Source of the DNA: Bacillus thuringiensis
GTDB lineage: Bacteria > Bacillota > Bacilli > Bacillales > Bacillaceae_G
Assembly (NCBI RefSeq): GCF_014932895.1
Contig: NZ_JACYOF010000014.1
Coordinates: 1 to 64,000 of the forward strand
Reading direction: 5' to 3'
DNA: 64,000 bases
Shown: positions 60,544-64,000 of the stretch, piece after piece
Layout: each line of letters begins with the position of its first letter
How positions within the stretch are numbered: the first letter of the stretch is position 1
The notes under the pieces: model-generated
The model's input: the letters and a program-made list of their open reading frames with translations, nothing else
The model's database searches: none
What the model was told of the DNA's origin: nothing
Program-made: the position numbers and the translations under genes

Positions 60544-61858
60544 ACTTTGCGGAAACTTCACCTTCAGCTTCTGTTTGCGGAATGCAGTATCCGATTATAC
60601 CACCGATGATTGCTGGAATAATCCAGCCGATTCCTAAACTATAAAAAGGAATGGTGTGCACGATGTTAGCGATAAAACTTGGTATCATTCCCACATTATC
60701 AAGTGCATGAATACAGCTAATAATGAATGCCGCGATCATCGCTCCAATATAGACAGAAGGTTTGCGTTTCGTATATTTATCAATAAATGATACGAAAATT
60801 AAAATGATTGTAATTGGATATAAAATAATTAATACAGGTAATGTAATTTTGATTAATAAACTTAAACCTAAGTTTGAAATAACGAAGCTAAAGATACAAA
60901 CGTATAGTACAAGTTTCTTGTATGAAACATTTGTTAGTACTGTTGTGAAATAGTTTGCGAATGCACTTACAACACCGATTGCTGTCGTTAAACAAGCGAA
61001 GATAATTGCGATACTTAATAAAATATTACCGCTTGCCCCAAAGAATTGATACATAACAGTAGCTAATAGTTGACCACCGTTTTCGAATTGTCCTAAGTTT
61101 CCGTTTGAAGCACCGATATAACCGAGTAAGAAATAAACAATTGTTAAGAATAGGGCAGCAATACTTCCGCAAATAATTGTATATTTCGCAATTGATTTCT
61201 TCTCTTGTATACCGTTTTGACGAATTGCATTTACAACAATCGTTGATAATACGAGTGCTCCAATTGCATCTAAAGTTAAAAATCCTTCAAGAAACCCTTT
61301 GAAAAATGGGATGTCTTTATAGTCACCGATAGGCTCAGCGAATGATCCCGGTGAAAGAATTGCTTTTGTTGCCATAATTGCAATAATTACAAGTAAAATT
61401 GGTGTTAATATTTTACCGATATGATCTACTAATTTGGATGGATTTAATGATAGGAAGTAAACGACTGTAAAGAAAATAGCGCTAAAAACTAACATAGAAT
61501 ACCATTGATCTGGGAAAAGTGGTGCGATCCCAATTTCGTAAGATACAGATCCAGTTCGTGGAATAACAAATAGTGGGCCGATTGAAAGATAAATAATGAT
61601 AGCGAATACTACTGCGAATTTTGGATGAACACGGCTCGCTAAAGTGTTGAAACTACCGCCGGCAAGGGCAACTGCGACGATAGCCAGTAAAGATAAGCCG
61701 ACGTCTGTAATAATAAACCCTGTAATGGAAACCCACATATTTTCTCCGGAAGAGAGACCGAGAAGGGGCGGGAAAATCATATTACCAGCACCGAAGAAAA
61801 CTGCGAATAGCAATAAACTAATCGAAAGTATTTGCGCTGGTTTTAAAGTTGTACGCAT
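60542..61858 (-). CDS. brnQ: Branched-chain amino acid carrier BrnQ
   Basis: The 438-residue LIVCS family protein has 12 membrane segments and the family start LLLFAVFFGAGNMIFPPLLG, then the GPLFVIPRTGSVSYEIG block. It imports leucine, isoleucine and valine with sodium or protons. ATG 61858 lies eleven bases after AGGAGG. No T-box is visible in the short leader. Confidence 0.94.
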   Translation of the reverse strand: MRTTLKPAQILSISLLLFAVFFGAGNMIFPPLLGLSSGENMWVSITGFIITDVGLSLLAIVAVALAGGSFNTLASRVHPKFAVVFAIIIYLSIGPLFVIPRTGSVSYEIGIAPLFPDQWYSMLVFSAIFFTVVYFLSLNPSKLVDHIGKILTPILLVIIAIMATKAILSPGSFAEPIGDYKDIPFFKGFLEGFLTLDAIGALVLSTIVVNAIRQNGIQEKKSIAKYTIICGSIAALFLTIVYFLLGYIGASNGNLGQFENGGQLLATVMYQFFGASGNILLSIAIIFACLTTAIGVVSAFANYFTTVLTNVSYKKLVLYVCIFSFVISNLGLSLLIKITLPVLIILYPITIILIFVSFIDKYTKRKPSVYIGAMIAAFIISCIHALDNVGMIPSFIANIVHTIPFYSLGIGWIIPAIIGGIIGYCIPQTEAEGEVSAK

Positions 61859-62044
61859 ATAAAGAAAATCCTCCTAATGAGTGTTTTTGTCGAAAATTCA
61901 AACAATTTGTCGAGTAACTGTTATTATTTTAAAGGTCTGATGACTAGAAAGCAAGAGGGAATTTTATAAATATTAAAAAATGATGCATTAAAGTGAATAA
62001 ATATACTATTTATATGTTAATTAGGAAGGATTTAACTTTTAACG

Positions 62045-62078
62045 TAAAAAAACACATATCGCTAAGACATGTGTGTTA
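62045..62078 (-). terminator. Terminator of the cotJ operon
   Basis: On the minus strand AACACACAT pairs with ATGTGTT, followed by seven T. The stem overlaps the cotJC stop codon. Confidence 0.8.
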
Positions 62079-62645
62079 AAAATAAATTTTTTTATCACGT
62101 TCTTCTTTTAATATTTCAACTGCTTCCCGGAAACGTTGTGAATGGACAATTTCTCGTTCACGTAAGAAGCGTAGGCTGTCATTTATATCTGGATCATCAG
62201 ATAAATTAATGAGCCATTGATATGTTGCGCGTGCTTTTTCCTCGGCTGCGATATCTTCGTAAAGATCAGCGATTGGATCGCCCTTCGCTTGTATATAAGT
62301 TGTAGTAAATGGTACACCAGCTGCGTTATGGTAGTGGAGTGCACTATCATGATCAGCGTAATGAGGATCAAGGCCGGCAGCTTTCATCTGTTCAGGAGTC
62401 GCATCTTTCGTCAGTTTATAAACCATCGTAGCAATCATTTCAAGATGCGCAAATTCTTCAGTACCGATATCAGTAAGTAGGCCAATGACTTTATCAGGAA
62501 TTGTATAACGCTGATTTAAGTAACGTAGTGCAGCAGCTAATTCTCCATCTGCACCGCCGTATTGCTCAATTAATAATTTTGCAAGTGCTGGATTGCAAGT
62601 TCCCACTTTAACGGGGTATTGTAATTTCTTTTCATAAATCCACAT
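62076..62645 (-). CDS. cotJC: Spore coat protein CotJC (manganese catalase-like)
   Basis: The 189-residue ferritin-like protein has the metal-binding glutamates and histidines of manganese catalases (TDIGTEEFAHLEMIATMV and EDIAAEEKARATYQWLI, then REIVHSQRF). It is assembled in the spore coat. It is last in cotJABC, 12 bases after cotJB, in the usual order. Confidence 0.96.
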   Translation of the reverse strand: MWIYEKKLQYPVKVGTCNPALAKLLIEQYGGADGELAAALRYLNQRYTIPDKVIGLLTDIGTEEFAHLEMIATMVYKLTKDATPEQMKAAGLDPHYADHDSALHYHNAAGVPFTTTYIQAKGDPIADLYEDIAAEEKARATYQWLINLSDDPDINDSLRFLREREIVHSQRFREAVEILKEERDKKIYF

Positions 62646-62657
62646 AGTTTCTCTCCT

Positions 62658-62933
62658 TTATATTTGCCATGGCCAAGGTCCTTTGCTCCATTCCCATGGA
62701 GCGTTAGAATAACTATTTCCAAACTGTTGGAGTGGTCCGTATTTTTCTTCCATCTTTTGTTTTAATACCCTTCGTTTATAGGAGAAGTCATTAAATTGAT
62801 TAATCGCGGCAGTGTCATCTGGATGTGTATCTAAATAAAGAGTGAGTTCAACTAGTACAAAGTCCAGTTCTTGAAGCTCCAGTAAAAGCTGATAGTATTC
62901 TTCTGGTAGCGATTGAGTCACGTCAGTAGTCAC
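62658..62933 (-). CDS. cotJB: Spore coat protein CotJB
   Basis: The 91-residue protein has the CotJB core LPEEYYQLLLELQELDFVLV and LYLDTHPDD, with a Trp/Pro-rich end (WEWSKGPWPW). GTG 62933 overlaps the cotJA stop; a second GTG four codons later is the alternative start. Confidence 0.94.
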   Translation of the reverse strand: MTTDVTQSLPEEYYQLLLELQELDFVLVELTLYLDTHPDDTAAINQFNDFSYKRRVLKQKMEEKYGPLQQFGNSYSNAPWEWSKGPWPWQI

Positions 62934-63145
62934 CGCCCTTTTTTATAAGGATTTTCATAATAGTCATAAAAAACTGGCCATAAAGTCCCTTTTTGTAGCG
63001 CTTCTTTTGGCGTGAATTGTGGTAAGTTTGGCGGTTGAAAGCCTAAAAATAAATTAGGAGGAGTAGAATAATATTTTTTTCCAATAGGAGGACAAGGATC
63101 GAGAGGACTATGATAGGGCACGAATGATCTCATATATTTATTCAT
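62930..63145 (-). CDS. cotJA: Spore coat-associated protein CotJA
   Basis: The 71-residue Pro/Tyr-rich protein has the family block PYHSPLDPCPPIGKKYYSTP and GTLWPVFYDYY. In B. subtilis CotJA and CotJC interact in the coat. The ATG follows TTAAGGAGG. It is first in the operon. Confidence 0.94.
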   Translation of the reverse strand: MNKYMRSFVPYHSPLDPCPPIGKKYYSTPPNLFLGFQPPNLPQFTPKEALQKGTLWPVFYDYYENPYKKGR

Positions 63146-63177
63146 AAATAAACCTCCTTAAATGTTCATTACTACGT

Positions 63178-63207
63178 ATTGTATTCAGACATAATAGGCA
63201 TTTATGA
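63178..63207 (-). promoter_or_regulatory. Probable SigE promoter of cotJ
   Basis: On the minus strand TCATAAA (63207-63201) and AATACAAT (63185-63178) are 15 bp apart. This fits the mother-cell SigE pattern with its CATACAnT-like -10 box, as expected from B. subtilis cotJ. Confidence 0.55.
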
Positions 63208-63238
63208 CACATATAGAAAAGTAATAGGTACAGGGGGA

Positions 63239-63628
63239 ATGAATGTGGAGACTGTGAAACAATTCATTGTATTAGAAGTTAAGAATTTAAAAGAAACTTT
63301 GTATTTTTATGAAGGAATTTTAGGAATAAGACCCAGTTTAGAAAGGCCGCAATTAGATATAACAGGGGTTTGGTATGATGCTGATTCAATGAGAATTAGT
63401 TTTGTTATGAACCGAAGTTTAGGCGGACGGGAGAAGAGTGTTATGGATTCATGCGATGTTCTAACATTTTCAATTTCTAGCATAGAGAAGTTAAAGAAGA
63501 AGTTAGCGTTTTATGGAATTGTGTATACAGAAAATGAGTATGCCAATAAGAGGGGTATTGTAATACAAGACCCAGATGGCTATAAACTTCAAATGATAGA
63601 AAAGGATGAATATAGGGAGGGGATATGA
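63239..63628 (+). CDS. VOC family (glyoxalase/bleomycin-resistance fold) protein
   Basis: The 129-residue protein is one VOC module pair: FIVLEVKNLKETLYFYEGIL at the start and GIVIQDPDGYKLQMIE at the end. Metal ligands typical of glyoxalase are only partly conserved, so substrate and activity are open. Starts ATG 63239 and GTG 63245 are possible; the AGGGGG site favours the second by spacing. Its stop overlaps the start of the next gene. Confidence 0.88.
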   Translation: MNVETVKQFIVLEVKNLKETLYFYEGILGIRPSLERPQLDITGVWYDADSMRISFVMNRSLGGREKSVMDSCDVLTFSISSIEKLKKKLAFYGIVYTENEYANKRGIVIQDPDGYKLQMIEKDEYREGI

Positions 63629-64000
63629 TGGAAAGAAATTACGAAGAGAGTGCGTTGTTTGAGCATCAATTTTGGCTAAAGGTGCTTAGTGATCATTCGC
63701 AATTTTTGCTTGATGCGCTAGCTCCAAAGGAGAAGGAAGATATAAAGAAGGCTACTTATTTTGTTGAGATGTTTACGGACTTTCTAAATAAAATTCATAC
63801 TGTCAATCTTCTGGCATTTTCAAAAGAGGCAGAACAAGCTGCTAAGGAGATACGAATATTTAAACTGAATATCATACAAAAACAATTAGAAGGGAAAATT
63901 ACCATTCATTTTACGCCAACTTTTATCAACCATATGGTAAACGAAGTAGAAGAGTATATAACAGTGTTAGAGTTTTTAAAGAAAGGGGAAGTTCCGCCTG
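63628..64000 (+). CDS. DUF2935 family protein, 3' end outside the window
   Basis: The frame is open from ATG 63628 (or 63625) to the window end, giving 124 residues. The start (YEESALFEHQFWLKVLSDHS) matches the DUF2935 helical-bundle proteins, with conserved EH and H residues that suggest a metal site. It overlaps the VOC stop (ATGATG) and is translationally coupled. The C-terminal half is missing here because of the window limit. Confidence 0.82.
   Translation, partial: MERNYEESALFEHQFWLKVLSDHSQFLLDALAPKEKEDIKKATYFVEMFTDFLNKIHTVNLLAFSKEAEQAAKEIRIFKLNIIQKQLEGKITIHFTPTFINHMVNEVEEYITVLEFLKKGEVPP

Noticed and set aside
61859-62075. T-box or other leader RNA upstream of brnQ
   Set aside because: The leader between promoter region and ribosome site is short and lacks the T-box sequence or a specifier stem.

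Overview
This window has the gene content and layout of a Bacillus cereus-group chromosome. It is low in GC, most genes carry strong purine-rich ribosome binding sites, and it holds sporulation and germination genes (spoVR, cotJABC, a gerA-type operon). It also carries repeats resembling the group-specific bcr1 element, and tandem TPP riboswitches of a kind known from B. anthracis. The exact strain cannot be told from the sequence. No prophage, insertion sequence or CRISPR array was seen.

Layout. 1-1050: eleven tRNA genes (Ala, Ser, Ser, fMet, Asp, Phe, Thr, Trp, Ile, Asn, Glu) ending in a terminator, probably the tail of an rRNA-tRNA operon lying upstream. 1148-4767: a CBS-pair protein, an unknown 383-residue protein, two small membrane proteins (one a 51-residue ORF with a GTG start) and a secreted SH3/M23 peptidase. 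4997-13167: a thiamin salvage and synthesis operon (tenA, a three-gene ABC importer, tenI, thiO, thiS, thiG, thiF, thiD) behind two consecutive TPP riboswitches, each with its own terminator. 13168-20406: two consecutive units each led by a cyclic-di-AMP (ydaO-type) riboswitch. The first drives two uncharacterised small proteins, one Rossmann/RCK-like and one helix-turn-helix-like. The second drives the Kdp potassium pump (an extra small membrane ORF, kdpF, A, B, C) plus a KdpD that has lost its kinase half and has no KdpE.

20399-35905: a frameshifted MFS transporter with a divergent MarR regulator, a patatin-like lipase, a purine permease, an SDR, an L,D-transpeptidase, a cluster of thiol/disulfide genes (DUF1540, thioredoxin-like, BdbC, PCYCGC lipoprotein), a germinant receptor operon (A-C-B order), a nitroreductase and SpoVR. 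36017-44388: a ceramidase-like protein, then a reactive-sulfur regulon: CoA-disulfide reductase-rhodanese, a CstR-type repressor (C31/C60), TusA-rhodanese, rhodanese-persulfide dioxygenase, two tandem TusA copies, three small rhodanese proteins, a DsrE-like protein and a TauE-type exporter. Repeated ATACCC-N4-GGGTAT palindromes sit on the promoters and tie this regulon together.

44422-57586: a LytR-CpsA-Psr protein, a quinone oxidoreductase, a Na/Pi cotransporter, an MFS transporter, a MupG-type phospho-muramidase followed by a regulator remnant, a 3D-domain cell-wall protein with a 72-bp repeat array, and a YknXYZ/MacB-like efflux set. 57798-64000: YwaF, an orphan pair of oligopeptide-type permeases, BrnQ, the cotJ spore-coat operon with a probable SigE promoter, a VOC protein and a DUF2935 gene cut by the window end.

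The best candidates for something undescribed are the two-gene operon under the first c-di-AMP riboswitch, the extra small membrane ORF in the kdp operon, and the layered CstR-like control of the sulfur cluster, which includes a rhodanese lacking its cysteine.
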